Shown here: piece by piece, positions 10,069 to 20,172 of the stretch
Layout: every line of letters starts with the position of its first letter
Position numbering within the stretch: position 1 is the stretch's first letter
The notes under the pieces: generated by a model
What the model was told of the DNA's origin: nothing
What the model saw: the letters and a program-made list of their open reading frames with translations, nothing else
Databases searched by the model: none
NCBI RefSeq assembly: GCF_000732625.1
Contig: NZ_JPJI01000032.1
Span: 1,226,193 to 1,290,192 of the forward strand
Direction of reading: 5' to 3'
Source: Nonlabens ulvanivorans
GTDB lineage: Bacteria > Bacteroidota > Bacteroidia > Flavobacteriales > Flavobacteriaceae
DNA: 64,000 nt
Program-made: the position numbers and the translations under genes

Positions 10069-10924
10069 GTAATGGATAGCCACATTTGTGACAGAATTGA
10101 GCAGCATCTTGATGCTTTTTGGCTAGACAATTTTGACAGACTTGAGTATTCACATGTCTATAATTAGGGCTTTCAGATCCAAGGTTGTCACTTTTGCTTT
10201 TTAAATCTTGAGCATATTCAGCACTTACAATTCCTGTGGGTACTGCAATAATTCCGTAACCCATAATCATAATCAAGGTAGCTAGAAATTGACCTAAAGG
10301 TGTCTCTGGAGCGATATCACCAAAGCCTACGGTAGTCAATGTAACGATACACCAATAAATTGATTTAGGGATACTGTCAAAACCATGTTCTGGTCCTTCA
10401 ACAAGGTACATTAAGGTTCCAAAGATGATTGAAACTACCATGACTGCAAATAGAAAGACCGCAATCTTGGGGCCACTAGATTTTATGGCTTTACTTAATT
10501 TATCTGCTTCACCTATATATCTAGTTACTTTTAAAATTCTAAAAACTCTTAAAAGTCTCAAAGATCTTACAGCCAGTAGCGCACTGAAACCGCCAAAGAA
10601 AAAAGTAAGATACAAAGGTATGGTCGATAAGAAATCGATAATCCCGTAAAAGCTAAAAATATACTTAGTCGGTTTATTAATTGAGATGACTCTCAAAATA
10701 TACTCGATAGTGAAAAAGATGGTTACTATCCACTCTGCAGTGATAAACGGAATAGCATATTTTTCACCTAATCCAGGTATGCTCTCTAGCATTACCAGTA
10801 TTAGACTTATGACAATAAGAACTAACAATATAACATCAAACCACTTTCCAGCAGGCGTGTCTGCTTCATAAATTATTTCATGAATCTTACGTTTCCAGGC
10901 AGGTGCAGATGTCGTATTATGCAT
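10061..10924 (-). CDS. Voltage-gated-type potassium channel with C-terminal zinc ribbon
   Basis: A six-helix cation channel of 287 residues. S1 to S6 lie at about 30-47, 62-82, 88-110, 114-136, 153-175 and 210-235. The S4 segment is rich in arginine (R120 to R136, VRSLRLLRVFRILK), and the pore has the potassium filter TVGFGD (198-203). After S6 there is a short linker and then two CxxC pairs, C263/C266 and C278/C281, a zinc ribbon that ordinary bacterial Kv-like channels do not carry. The start codon overlaps the stop of the E1 dehydrogenase by one base (TAATG on the minus strand), indicating coupled translation. Ion choice is inferred from the filter; gating and the role of the ribbon are unknown. 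Confidence 0.88.
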   Translation of the reverse strand: MHNTTSAPAWKRKIHEIIYEADTPAGKWFDVILLVLIVISLILVMLESIPGLGEKYAIPFITAEWIVTIFFTIEYILRVISINKPTKYIFSFYGIIDFLSTIPLYLTFFFGGFSALLAVRSLRLLRVFRILKVTRYIGEADKLSKAIKSSGPKIAVFLFAVMVVSIIFGTLMYLVEGPEHGFDSIPKSIYWCIVTLTTVGFGDIAPETPLGQFLATLIMIMGYGIIAVPTGIVSAEYAQDLKSKSDNLGSESPNYRHVNTQVCQNCLAKKHQDAAQFCHKCGYPLHD

Positions 10925-13338
10925 TAATAATTTTTAGGATATTTTGCAGGTTGAGCTTCATTCATGATAGCATATACTTTATCAAATATATCATCTACAC
11001 TAGGTTTAGAGAAATAATCACCATCTGTACTATATGCTGGTCTATGTGCTTTTGCAGCTAGAGCTTGAGGTTTACTGTCTAGGTATCTCCATGCATTTTG
11101 TTGATCAACAATTTTTTGTAAAATAAATGCACTAGCGCCGCCAGGTACATCCTCATCGATGACTAATAGACGATTTGTTTTTTCAACGCTATCCTTAATT
11201 TCTTGATTTATATCAAAAGGTAGTAAAGATTGTACATCGATAATCTCTATGTCAATTCCAGCTCTTTCTAATTCAACTGCAGCTTCTTCTATAAGCCTTA
11301 AGGTTGACCCATAAGATACTACGGTAATATCTTTCCCTTCCTTAAGAATTTCTATTTGCCCAATAGGTGTTTTAAACTCACCTAAATTGACAGGAAGTTT
11401 TTCTTTAAGTCTATAACCGTTAAGACACTCTACAATTAGCGCAGGCTCATCACTCTCTAACATGGTATTGTAAAAACCAGCGGCTTGCGTCATGTTACGT
11501 GGCACTAAGACGTGAATACCTCTTACAGAGTTGATAATTCCTCCCATAGGTGAACCACTGTGCCATATTCCTTCTAGTCGGTGACCACGTGTTCTTATGA
11601 TAAGTGGAGCTTTTTGTCTTCCTGCCGTTCTATATTGAACAGTAGCAAGATCATCACTCATTATTTGTAAACAATAGAGTAGGTAGTCTAAATATTGAAT
11701 CTCTGCAATAGGTCGTAAGCCACGCATTGCGAGACCTATTCCTTGACCTAATATCGTCGCTTCACGTATGCCTGTGTCAGACACGCGCAGCTCACCATAT
11801 TTTTCTTGCATGCCTTCCAGCCCTTGATTTACATCACCTATCTCTCCAGCATCTTCACCAAAAATCATAGTATCTGGACGAGAGGCAAAAATAGCATCAA
11901 AGTTATCTCTCATGATTAAGCGAGCATCTACTTCTTCAGAGTCATCATTATATTCTGGTACAACAGCTTCAATTTTAGTAGCTGCCTGGGCAGATTCACT
12001 ATATAAATGACTGCTGTATTTATTTTGAATTTCTTGACTATAACCATTCAACCATTGGTTAAGAGCAGTGATAGCTTCACTATTTTCTTTTAACGTATAG
12101 CGCAATGTTTTACGCACTGTTTCAAGAATTTCTTTACGGATGGGCTCTTTAGTAGATTTAAGGTTTTCTATCATTGGTTTGATAAAAACACCATCTGCAG
12201 ACTGGTTAGCTACATTTTCTAATAAAGGAAGTACGGCATCACGCTCTTGTACAATAGGATTGATAAAAGCAGACCATGCAGCTTTCTTTCCATCTCGTAC
12301 TTGCTTTTTAATATCCTTTTCAATAGCTGATAACTCGTCATCAGTCGCAAATTCATTATCTAATAACCATTTACGGAACTGTACGTTACAATCATAAGTG
12401 CGTTCCCATTCAAGACGTTCTTCATTCTTATATCGTTCGTGAGAACCACTAGTACTATGTCCTTGTGGCTGAGTTAATTCTTGAACATGGATCAGTACTG
12501 GTACATGTTCTTCGCGAGCAATTTTGCTTGCCTTTTCATAGGTTTCTACCAGTTCTACATAATCCCAACCTTTAACGGTCATGATTTCAAAACCAGCATC
12601 TTCATGATCACGCTGGAAACCAGCTTGTATTTTAGAAATGCTTTCTTTTGTTGTCTGATGTCTAGCATGTACAGAGATACCATATTCATCATCCCATACA
12701 CTTATAACCATAGGTACTTGTAAGACACCTGCGGCATTAAAGCTTTCCCAGAAATGTCCTTCACTCGTACTTGCGTTACCTATCGTTCCCCAAGCTACTT
12801 CATTACCTTTATTTGAAAAGCCGTTATCTTCAGGAATTAAGTCATTATGTCTGTAAACCTTAGATGCTTGAGCAAGCCCCAGAAGTCTAGGCATCTGTCC
12901 AGCAGTAGGAGAGATATCTGCACTTGAGTTTTTCTGATCGATCAACCTTTTCCAGCTTCCATCTTCATTTAAACTATGCGTTGCAAAGTGTCCACCCATT
13001 TGACGACCAGCGCTCATAGGTTCTTCTTTAATATCTGTATTTGCATAAAGACCGGCAAAAAACTGTTCTATAGTTAATTCGCCTATTGCCATCATAAAAG
13101 TTTGATCACGATAATATCCACTACGGAAATCACCATTTTCAAAAGCACGTGCCCATGCTAATTGAGGAATTTCTTTTCCGTCACCAAAAATTCCAAATTT
13201 TGCTTTACCGGTAAGTACTTCACGACGTCCTAAAAGGCTACATTCACGGCTAGTTACCGCAATCTTGTAATCTTTAATCACTTCTTGTTTGAAGTCAGAT
13301 TTTACTAGTTTTTGTTCTTGGATTTCTTCTGTTTGCAT
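10924..13338 (-). CDS. Fused 2-oxoacid dehydrogenase E1 (alpha plus beta)
   Basis: At 804 residues this joins the E1 alpha part (about 1-400) and the beta part (about 470-804) of a thiamine diphosphate-dependent decarboxylase that feeds a lipoyl E2; branched-chain 2-oxoacids are the likely substrates. The beta half has IFGEDAG, the QYLDYL and RTRGHRLEGIWHSGSPMGG regions and VVSYGSTLRL. In the alpha half the thiamine/metal motif is changed: the usual GDG is G187-N188-A189 in IGNASTSEGHF, and the later NN is D216-D217 in VWDDEYGISV. No E2 or E3 gene lies nearby. A good promoter sits just upstream, and two genes follow with overlapping ends. Confidence 0.87.
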   Translation of the reverse strand: MQTEEIQEQKLVKSDFKQEVIKDYKIAVTSRECSLLGRREVLTGKAKFGIFGDGKEIPQLAWARAFENGDFRSGYYRDQTFMMAIGELTIEQFFAGLYANTDIKEEPMSAGRQMGGHFATHSLNEDGSWKRLIDQKNSSADISPTAGQMPRLLGLAQASKVYRHNDLIPEDNGFSNKGNEVAWGTIGNASTSEGHFWESFNAAGVLQVPMVISVWDDEYGISVHARHQTTKESISKIQAGFQRDHEDAGFEIMTVKGWDYVELVETYEKASKIAREEHVPVLIHVQELTQPQGHSTSGSHERYKNEERLEWERTYDCNVQFRKWLLDNEFATDDELSAIEKDIKKQVRDGKKAAWSAFINPIVQERDAVLPLLENVANQSADGVFIKPMIENLKSTKEPIRKEILETVRKTLRYTLKENSEAITALNQWLNGYSQEIQNKYSSHLYSESAQAATKIEAVVPEYNDDSEEVDARLIMRDNFDAIFASRPDTMIFGEDAGEIGDVNQGLEGMQEKYGELRVSDTGIREATILGQGIGLAMRGLRPIAEIQYLDYLLYCLQIMSDDLATVQYRTAGRQKAPLIIRTRGHRLEGIWHSGSPMGGIINSVRGIHVLVPRNMTQAAGFYNTMLESDEPALIVECLNGYRLKEKLPVNLGEFKTPIGQIEILKEGKDITVVSYGSTLRLIEEAAVELERAGIDIEIIDVQSLLPFDINQEIKDSVEKTNRLLVIDEDVPGGASAFILQKIVDQQNAWRYLDSKPQALAAKAHRPAYSTDGDYFSKPSVDDIFDKVYAIMNEAQPAKYPKNY

Positions 13339-13357
13339 AGCGCTTTTTCTATAATTG

Positions 13358-13388
13358 CAAAGGTAATGATTAAGCAGTCGAGATGCAA
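13358..13388 (-). promoter_or_regulatory. Bacteroidota-type promoter for the E1-channel-miaA operon
   Basis: On the minus strand a TTG (13386-13388) is separated by 20 bases from TACCTTTG (13358-13365), matching the flavobacterial TTG-N17-23-TAnnTTTG consensus. It ends 19 bases before the E1 start codon. Confidence 0.7.
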
Positions 13389-13396
13389 TAGCCTTT

Positions 13397-16216
13397 CTAA
13401 TACCAACGCCTCGTAAACAAACCAGTAAGAGTATTTAAATCTAGTGTGAGTATAAATCTTACTCGCTGGTCATAATCGCCTTGACCTACTTCCCAGCCAT
13501 TACTACTATAAATAGGTAAGTAGACTTCAAAATAATCTTGTAATAAATTTAACCTTAAACCAGAATCATAAACGCCAGCAAGTGGAGTGTTACGGTTTTT
13601 AACCACACCTACATCTGCATATGCAAATACATATTTCCAGATACTGTATGATGTATTAACCGTGCTTATAAATTGGTTTGCGTATGGTGTTTCTAGTTGT
13701 GATTTAAAGCCACCTTCGGCAATGATAAGTTGTTGTGAGAAGAAACCACTTTCATCTGAGCGACCATAATAATTATAATCAAATAGGTAATCTGTAGGTC
13801 GGTCTAGTGCAAATGAGAAAAAGTTTCCATCATTTTGAGTCTCGTTATGTAAAAATGCACCGCTAAAAAATCTGATGTTTAATTGTCTATTGTCTTTAAA
13901 CAGTTTTCTCCACTGTGTTCTGAATGTCGCCTTACTAAATCTGCTAGAGACTTCAACGCCTGCGTTATAGCTAAAATATCTCTTAAAGTTACGATCTTGA
14001 TTATTATAGTTGATTGAGAAAACGTTATAATCGGGCTCATTAACTGGATTTGCAGGATCTCTATCCCTATCTACTAATACGTTTCTGAAGGTAAGAAATG
14101 ATCTTTTATTGCTACGCAAATCTTTAGGTCTGAAACCTAAATTAAGCCAGGCACTCGCACGACGGTACAGTAAATCATCTGCATAAGAAAAACGATTTGC
14201 AGACACGCCATAGCGCACAAAATAAATGCTCTCATCATGTTTTTCTAAATTATGTGTATAAGATAAACCGACAGATCCAATTACTTTGTTAGAGTTTAGA
14301 CCATAAATAGGTTTTATAGTATATCTGAATGGCTTAGGTAATAATGTCCCATTTGAAAATCGTGCTCCTACAGTGACTCCATCATACACATTAAATCCTA
14401 AGTCAGGCATTAAGAAAACTTGTGCTCTTTCTGGATCTTCAATGTCTTTAAAAAGTCTGAATTCAATAGGTCTATTTTGAGCAAATCCTTTTAAAGTTTT
14501 ATAGTTATCATGCATGGTAAACTCTGGTATGAGTTTTTCATAATTGAGAGAAATTCTATTGGCACGCTTTCGCGAAAGCGTAATCACAGTATCTTCTACA
14601 ACATGATCAATCCATATTTTTTCAACGATACTATCTTTATCGAGACTGTAGAGTGCTATAGGAAGATCTCGATCTGATTTGTTTTTAAGAAATACTTTTA
14701 CGGAATCACCTATTTTTTTTACTCGCTTGATTTTCCAATCCATGCGAGTGTATTTTGTAATATAATCTTTAAAGAACCAGTCGATGTCTTTAGTGTTCTT
14801 ACTTTCTAGAATAGTTTTAAAATCACTGACGTGAGATAATTTCAACTTATTTTTTTGATAAAACTCTTTAATCGTCTGGTCTACAGAATTATTGCCAGAA
14901 TAATCTTGAAGATATTTTAAGCCTATAGCAGCTTTATTGATGATTCCTAATTGTTGATTGTACTTTACCAGTGAGTCTGATCTAGTTGTGATACTTTGAT
15001 CTAGATTCAATCGAGCGGTGTTTAAGTATAAAAAGTTATACTGATCATTAAAATCTAATTGTGTGATATTGAATCCTCTTATTCCCCAAATATTACTAAG
15101 CTTACCTGCTATTTTTAAATTTGGATAATAGGTCTGGTTATATTGTTGTAATAAATAGACCATCATACCATCTTGTAGCCAGTTTTCATCTCTGGGATGT
15201 AATCTGGCACCACTTTCTAACCATTTTCTGGTCATGGCTTTAATGACTTTTATTTCATAAGTAAAGCCAGCAGGAAAAGGATTGATAAAGCTAGGTAGTG
15301 AACTTAAACCATAAACAGGATCTTCTCTATAATATCGATCTGTAATGAGCATATTAGGATATGCATATGCCCCTAATTTTTCATTCAAAAATCCAGAAAT
15401 ACGGTCAATGAATAAAGCTTTTAATTCTGGTGGTACATCACCATCTTCAATATCTGTGGTAACATTTAAATCAGGAACACCAAAGTTTTTATAACGTTGA
15501 AGATTTTGTTCAAGGTAAAGCTCTACATGGGCTAGGTGGTTGCCCTTTAATAAATAACTGTTTTTGTAATCTGTTAATCCAGAAGTTATAATAGGTGCAT
15601 TAGTCACTACTTGATGAGAAGTAGGCAGGTGCAAGGATAAAGAGTAATTTGCTAAAGCTGGATAGTAGTCGTTAATTCCTTTATGCGAGAAATATTGCCA
15701 TTCACCTTGATCAAATACTGCTGGCGTGATATACCAGTAACGCAATGCATAATTGCCTGTACTACTTTTACCATAACCTGTAAAGTCATCTTCTGGTATT
15801 ACTATATCATATTGCCAAACAATTGTTTTAGATGCGCCTGGTAATAAAGGCTCATTAAGTATTAACTCGATAATATCAACTTGATGAGGTAGCCTTTTTA
15901 TTGTAAAGTCTAAATTTGCTGTGGAAGATTTAAAGACCGTTTTACCACGATCATCTTCTGGAGCAAATTGAAATTTATTTTTAAAATCCTCGGCAAATCG
16001 ATTGGCTAGCGGTGTATCTTTAGAACTGAAAGCATGTGCCCAATCCAGCATTACTATTTTATCCCAACTCACATCGCTGTCGTTTTTTACAATCATAGAG
16101 TCTTTGATATGCAAAACATCAGACTCTGATTCTAAAGTAGCGATCATATGATGTGAGTGCTGTGCTTGTGAAATACAAGACAACATCAAAAGCAAAATAA
16201 ACGTAAGTTTTCTCAA
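13397..16216 (-). CDS. M1-peptidase-like protein without zinc site, with C-terminal beta-barrel-like region
   Basis: Signal peptide at residues 1-19 (TTG start, cleavage about SQA|QHS). Residues about 30-550 follow the layout of M1 aminopeptidases, but the zinc signature is destroyed. Where the family has HExxHxW this protein has K326-A-M-T-R-K-W332, and the glutamate 18 residues on is D349 in NWLQDG. From about 620 to the end the sequence alternates as in outer-membrane beta-barrels of the BamA/D15 type and closes with an aromatic end (RRWY). It is therefore inferred to be an outer-membrane protein with a periplasmic pseudo-peptidase domain. No chaperone or partner is recognisable nearby. 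It carries one iterated palindrome in frame (TLSRKR). Confidence 0.75.
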   Translation of the reverse strand: MRKLTFILLLMLSCISQAQHSHHMIATLESESDVLHIKDSMIVKNDSDVSWDKIVMLDWAHAFSSKDTPLANRFAEDFKNKFQFAPEDDRGKTVFKSSTANLDFTIKRLPHQVDIIELILNEPLLPGASKTIVWQYDIVIPEDDFTGYGKSSTGNYALRYWYITPAVFDQGEWQYFSHKGINDYYPALANYSLSLHLPTSHQVVTNAPIITSGLTDYKNSYLLKGNHLAHVELYLEQNLQRYKNFGVPDLNVTTDIEDGDVPPELKALFIDRISGFLNEKLGAYAYPNMLITDRYYREDPVYGLSSLPSFINPFPAGFTYEIKVIKAMTRKWLESGARLHPRDENWLQDGMMVYLLQQYNQTYYPNLKIAGKLSNIWGIRGFNITQLDFNDQYNFLYLNTARLNLDQSITTRSDSLVKYNQQLGIINKAAIGLKYLQDYSGNNSVDQTIKEFYQKNKLKLSHVSDFKTILESKNTKDIDWFFKDYITKYTRMDWKIKRVKKIGDSVKVFLKNKSDRDLPIALYSLDKDSIVEKIWIDHVVEDTVITLSRKRANRISLNYEKLIPEFTMHDNYKTLKGFAQNRPIEFRLFKDIEDPERAQVFLMPDLGFNVYDGVTVGARFSNGTLLPKPFRYTIKPIYGLNSNKVIGSVGLSYTHNLEKHDESIYFVRYGVSANRFSYADDLLYRRASAWLNLGFRPKDLRSNKRSFLTFRNVLVDRDRDPANPVNEPDYNVFSINYNNQDRNFKRYFSYNAGVEVSSRFSKATFRTQWRKLFKDNRQLNIRFFSGAFLHNETQNDGNFFSFALDRPTDYLFDYNYYGRSDESGFFSQQLIIAEGGFKSQLETPYANQFISTVNTSYSIWKYVFAYADVGVVKNRNTPLAGVYDSGLRLNLLQDYFEVYLPIYSSNGWEVGQGDYDQRVRFILTLDLNTLTGLFTRRWY
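14564..14581. repeat. Iterated palindrome acgctttcgcgaaagcgt, copy 3 (coding)
   Basis: Perfect 18-base palindrome inside the M1-like gene, read on the minus strand as TLSRKR. Confidence 0.9.
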
Positions 16217-16293
16217 ATCGTTATGGTATTTGCTTTGGTAGGTTAGCAGTGTACAGAATATTAACGAATAAAATACGAGATTAGTTTTAAGTT

Positions 16294-16983
16294 TTAGAAG
16301 TTAGGACTTAAATCATACTTCTGATAAAACTCATTGATAATAGCAACAGCCTCATCTGATGTGTCCACAATATGTAGTAAATCGATGTCTTCAGGACTAA
16401 TAGTAAAGAACTTCTTATCTAGTGTGCCTTTAATCCAATCTAGTAATCCACTCCAGAATTCAGTTCCTACTAGAATGATAGGGAACTTACCAATCTTATT
16501 AGTTTGAATTAAGGTAATTGCTTCAAACAACTCATCTAACGTACCGAATCCTCCTGGCATTACTACAAAACCTTGAGAATATTTTACAAACATTACTTTT
16601 CTTGCAAAAAAGTAGTCAAAATCTAGACTCTTATCGTGATCGATATATGGGTTATCATGCTGTTCAAAAGGCAATGCTATATTTAAACCTACAGATGTAC
16701 CACCATTAAGGTGCGCACCTTTATTACCTGCTTCCATAATACCAGGTCCACCACCGGTGATAACACCATAGCCATTATCTACAATTTTACCAGCAATTTC
16801 TGTCGCTAGTTGATAGTATTTATTATCTGGTTTTAATCGTGCGCTACCAAAAATAGACACACATGGACCGATACGACTCATGCGCTCAAATCCCATTACA
16901 AATTCAGATAATATTTTAAAAGTAGCCCAACTGTCGTTAGTCTTCTTTTCATTCCATCCTTTTTCTCTAGCTTCTTTTCTCAT
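16294..16983 (-). CDS. LOG family protein (TIGR00730-type nucleotide phosphoribohydrolase)
   Basis: A 229-residue Rossmann-like protein with the family's two signatures: GGGPGIMEAGNKGA (about 78-91) and PGGFGT (143-148) followed by LDELFEA. Such proteins cleave nucleoside 5'-monophosphates to base and ribose phosphate; older annotations call them lysine decarboxylases, which is wrong. The length is slightly above the smallest family members because of an extra N-terminal helix. It is transcribed with the same polarity as uvrA upstream and the M1-like gene downstream, but gaps of 77-101 bases suggest separate units. Its natural substrate in bacteria is not established. Confidence 0.85.
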   Translation of the reverse strand: MRKEAREKGWNEKKTNDSWATFKILSEFVMGFERMSRIGPCVSIFGSARLKPDNKYYQLATEIAGKIVDNGYGVITGGGPGIMEAGNKGAHLNGGTSVGLNIALPFEQHDNPYIDHDKSLDFDYFFARKVMFVKYSQGFVVMPGGFGTLDELFEAITLIQTNKIGKFPIILVGTEFWSGLLDWIKGTLDKKFFTISPEDIDLLHIVDTSDEAVAIINEFYQKYDLSPNF

Positions 16984-17084
16984 AATATTTTTAATTTCTT
17001 AATTAAACTGGCGCTTTACCACTTAATCGTTGTGTTTTATTGCTATTCATGATTAATAGCAATAATTGTTTTATTGAAAGTGCA

Positions 17085-19919
17085 TCACATGCCTAATTCT
17101 TTCTTCAAGAATCGTGCAGTGTGACTCGTTTTATGTTTTGCGACCTTTTCTGGTGTTCCGGTAGCGAGAATTTCTCCACCACCACGTCCACCTTCTGGAC
17201 CTACATCTATAATATGATCAGCAATTTTAATCACATCCATATTATGCTCAATAATTAGTACTGTATTTCCTTTATCGACTAATTTATTAAGAACTAGCAA
17301 TAATACTCTAATATCTTCAAAATGCAATCCTGTAGTAGGTTCATCTAGTATATAAAAAGTATTACCAGTATCTCTTTTAGATAATTCACTGGCAAGTTTA
17401 ATACGTTGCGCTTCTCCACCAGATAGAGTAGTGGATTGCTGTCCTAGCGTGATATACCCTAGACCTACATCTTTTATCGTTTTTAATTTGCGATAAATTT
17501 TAGGAATAGGTTCAAAGAAGTCTGTTGCTTCATTAATAGTCATATTAAGAACATCACTTATTGATTTTCCTTTATAACGTATTTCTAGTGTTTCCCTATT
17601 GAATCGTTTTCCCTGACAGGTCTCACAAGTGACATAAACATCAGGTAAAAAATTCATTTCTATCACACGCAATCCACCACCTTTACAGGTCTCACAACGT
17701 CCGCCCACTACATTAAAGCTAAATCTACCTGGCTTATAACCACGTATCAATGCTTCTGGAGTTTTAGCAAATAGACTTCTTATCTCGTCAAAGGTTTTAG
17801 TATAAGTTGCTGGATTGGAACGTGGTGTTCTTCCTATAGGACTTTGGTTAATGTCAATTACTTTATCTACTGCATCTAGATTTTTAATGCTTTTATAAGG
17901 TTTAGGTATTTTTACTCCATTAAAAAAATGAGCATTCATGATAGGGTAGAGCGTCTCATTAATCATGGTTGATTTACCGCTACCAGATACTCCAGTCACG
18001 ACAATCATTTTACCTAGTGGCAAATCGATGGAAACATTCTTAAGGTTATTACCGGTGCAACCTTTAAGCGATATTTTCTCACCGTTTCCTTTACGTCTTG
18101 TTTTAGGGACATCAATTTCTAGCTTACCATTCATATACTGAGCGGTAAGTGTATCATGATTAAGTATTTCTGCCGGTGTACCTTTTGAAATGATTTCTCC
18201 ACCATATTTTCCTGCCCGTGGACCTATGTCTATAACATAGTCTGCACGCTCAATCATATCTTTATCATGTTCTACAACTACCACACTGTTACCAGTGTCC
18301 CTTAAAGACTCTAGGGAATTAATTAATTTCTCATTATCTCGTTGATGTAGTCCAATACTAGGTTCATCAAGTATATATAAAACACCTACTAATTGTGAGC
18401 CTATTTGAGTAGCAAGTCTTATTCTTTGTGCCTCGCCACCTGAAAGTGATTTGGCACTACGATTTAGCGATAGATAGTCCAGTCCTACATCTAGCAGAAA
18501 TTGCAATCTAACACGTATTTCTTTTAAGAGCTCTGTGGCTATCTGTTCTTGCTTTCGCGAAAGCGTGCTTCCCAAACCATCGAACCATTCTACCAGTTCT
18601 GCGATGTCCATATTTGCTAACTGCGCGATGTTCATTTCATTAACCTTGAAATAGAGCGATTCTTTGCGCAATCGTGCTCCTTCACAAGATGGACAGTCTA
18701 TATGATCCATAAACTCTTTTGCCCAACGTTGTAGAGAGGTACTATCATTATTTGTAAAAGTCTGATCTATAAAGTTTGCAATACCTTCAAAATCTATTTT
18801 GTACTTACGTTTTACACCTAGGTCTTTAGAATTAACTTCCAAAGACTCATTACCACCATAAAGAATCATTTGAATAGCCTCTTCTGGAATTTTATTTATG
18901 GGATCAGTAAGTTTAAAATTAAACTTTTGAGCGATTAGATCCAGCTGCTTAAAAATCCAATCCTTCTTCATGGTAGGATAAGGCGCGAGACCACCTTTAG
19001 AGATTGAAATGCTGTGGTCTGGTAATATTTTATCTGGATTTACCTGGTATAATTTCCCGATACCATTACACTTTGGACAGGCACCTTTAGGTGAGTTAAA
19101 TGAGAAGTTATTAGGTTCAGGTTCTGGATAAGAGATGCCTGTTTCTGGACACATTAATGTTCTAGAGAAATAACGTCCTTCTTTATCGCCAGCTTTAACC
19201 AGCATAAGAATATCGTTCCCGTGATACATTGCTGTATTTATGGAAGCATCTAATCTTTTAATATCTTCTTCACTATCGCCAGGTACAATACGATCTATAA
19301 CTATTTCAATATCGTGTGTTTTATAACGGTCTAGCTTCATCCCTTTTTGAATGTCTAGAATGACACCATCTACACGTACTTTTACAAAACCTTGTTTTGC
19401 AATAGATTCAAACAGCTCGCGATAATGTCCTTTTCTTGAATTAATGACTGGCGCAAGAATGTTGATGCGGTCTCCTTTATATTCATCAATAATAAGGTCC
19501 CTTATTTGCTCGTCGCTATAGCTTACCATCTTCTTACCTGTGTTATAAGAATAAGCATCACTGGCTCTTGCAAAAAGCAGTCTTAAAAAGTCATAAATCT
19601 CTGTAATCGTTCCTACTGTACTACGCGGACTTTTACTGGTCGTTTTTTGTTCGATAGCGATTACTGGAGAAAGGCCATCTATTTTATCTACATCTGGACG
19701 TTCTAATCCACCTAAAAACTGGCGTGCATAGGCACTGAATGTTTCTATATAACGGCGCTGACCTTCAGCATATATAGTATCAAATGCTAGCGATGATTTA
19801 CCTGAACCAGATAAACCAGTGATCACCACTAATTGCTCACGTGGTATATCAATATCGATATTCTTAAGATTATGTGCTCTTGCACCTTTTACTTCAATAA
19901 ATTCTTGAGGTCTCGCCAT
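17085..19919 (-). CDS. uvrA: Excinuclease ABC subunit A
   Basis: The damage-recognition ATPase of nucleotide excision repair, 944 residues from the ATG at 19919 ([20 protein letters not shown]). A TTG four codons upstream is a less likely start. Both ABC modules are complete: GLSGSGKSS and [10 protein letters not shown]-loops, two LSGGEAQRI signatures and LDEPSIGLH / LDEPTTGLH Walker B motifs. The zinc module near the C-terminal half is intact (CETCKGGG and CETCQGKRF). The first module reads CPETG where E. coli has CPxC, so one of its four cysteines is replaced by threonine. One iterated palindrome is in frame as TLSRK. Confidence 0.95.
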   Translation of the reverse strand: MARPQEFIEVKGARAHNLKNIDIDIPREQLVVITGLSGSGKSSLAFDTIYAEGQRRYIETFSAYARQFLGGLERPDVDKIDGLSPVIAIEQKTTSKSPRSTVGTITEIYDFLRLLFARASDAYSYNTGKKMVSYSDEQIRDLIIDEYKGDRINILAPVINSRKGHYRELFESIAKQGFVKVRVDGVILDIQKGMKLDRYKTHDIEIVIDRIVPGDSEEDIKRLDASINTAMYHGNDILMLVKAGDKEGRYFSRTLMCPETGISYPEPEPNNFSFNSPKGACPKCNGIGKLYQVNPDKILPDHSISISKGGLAPYPTMKKDWIFKQLDLIAQKFNFKLTDPINKIPEEAIQMILYGGNESLEVNSKDLGVKRKYKIDFEGIANFIDQTFTNNDSTSLQRWAKEFMDHIDCPSCEGARLRKESLYFKVNEMNIAQLANMDIAELVEWFDGLGSTLSRKQEQIATELLKEIRVRLQFLLDVGLDYLSLNRSAKSLSGGEAQRIRLATQIGSQLVGVLYILDEPSIGLHQRDNEKLINSLESLRDTGNSVVVVEHDKDMIERADYVIDIGPRAGKYGGEIISKGTPAEILNHDTLTAQYMNGKLEIDVPKTRRKGNGEKISLKGCTGNNLKNVSIDLPLGKMIVVTGVSGSGKSTMINETLYPIMNAHFFNGVKIPKPYKSIKNLDAVDKVIDINQSPIGRTPRSNPATYTKTFDEIRSLFAKTPEALIRGYKPGRFSFNVVGGRCETCKGGGLRVIEMNFLPDVYVTCETCQGKRFNRETLEIRYKGKSISDVLNMTINEATDFFEPIPKIYRKLKTIKDVGLGYITLGQQSTTLSGGEAQRIKLASELSKRDTGNTFYILDEPTTGLHFEDIRVLLLVLNKLVDKGNTVLIIEHNMDVIKIADHIIDVGPEGGRGGGEILATGTPEKVAKHKTSHTARFLKKELGM
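18551..18564. repeat. Iterated palindrome gctttcgcgaaagc, copy 4 (coding)
   Basis: Perfect 14-base core inside uvrA, read as TLSRK (minus strand). The surrounding [16 protein letters not shown] has the expected family length, so the word is not an insertion. Confidence 0.9.
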
Positions 19920-20172
19920 AGTTTTTTGCAATCTTGCGAAGTTACTTAAAGCGCTTTAATATAGAGTTTAAAGTCTACTTAAAGTTATGTGATATTGTTC
20001 ATAGGATTGTTACGTTGATTAACTTGTTTAACGTACTGTTCATCCTTTTTGTATTAATTGATTTATACGGTTAAACAGACAAAATGGAAAATGGTCTAAA
20101 AAACAACTTTTTAAAAACCAAAGGAGAATTAAACACGTCTATAATATCTATTAATCTTTAAAATACGCTTTT

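Noticed and set aside
10425-10871. Plus-strand frames of 61-74 codons opposite the ion channel gene
   Set aside because: They mirror a well-supported channel gene, have no signal or domain, and their composition is that of antisense frames.
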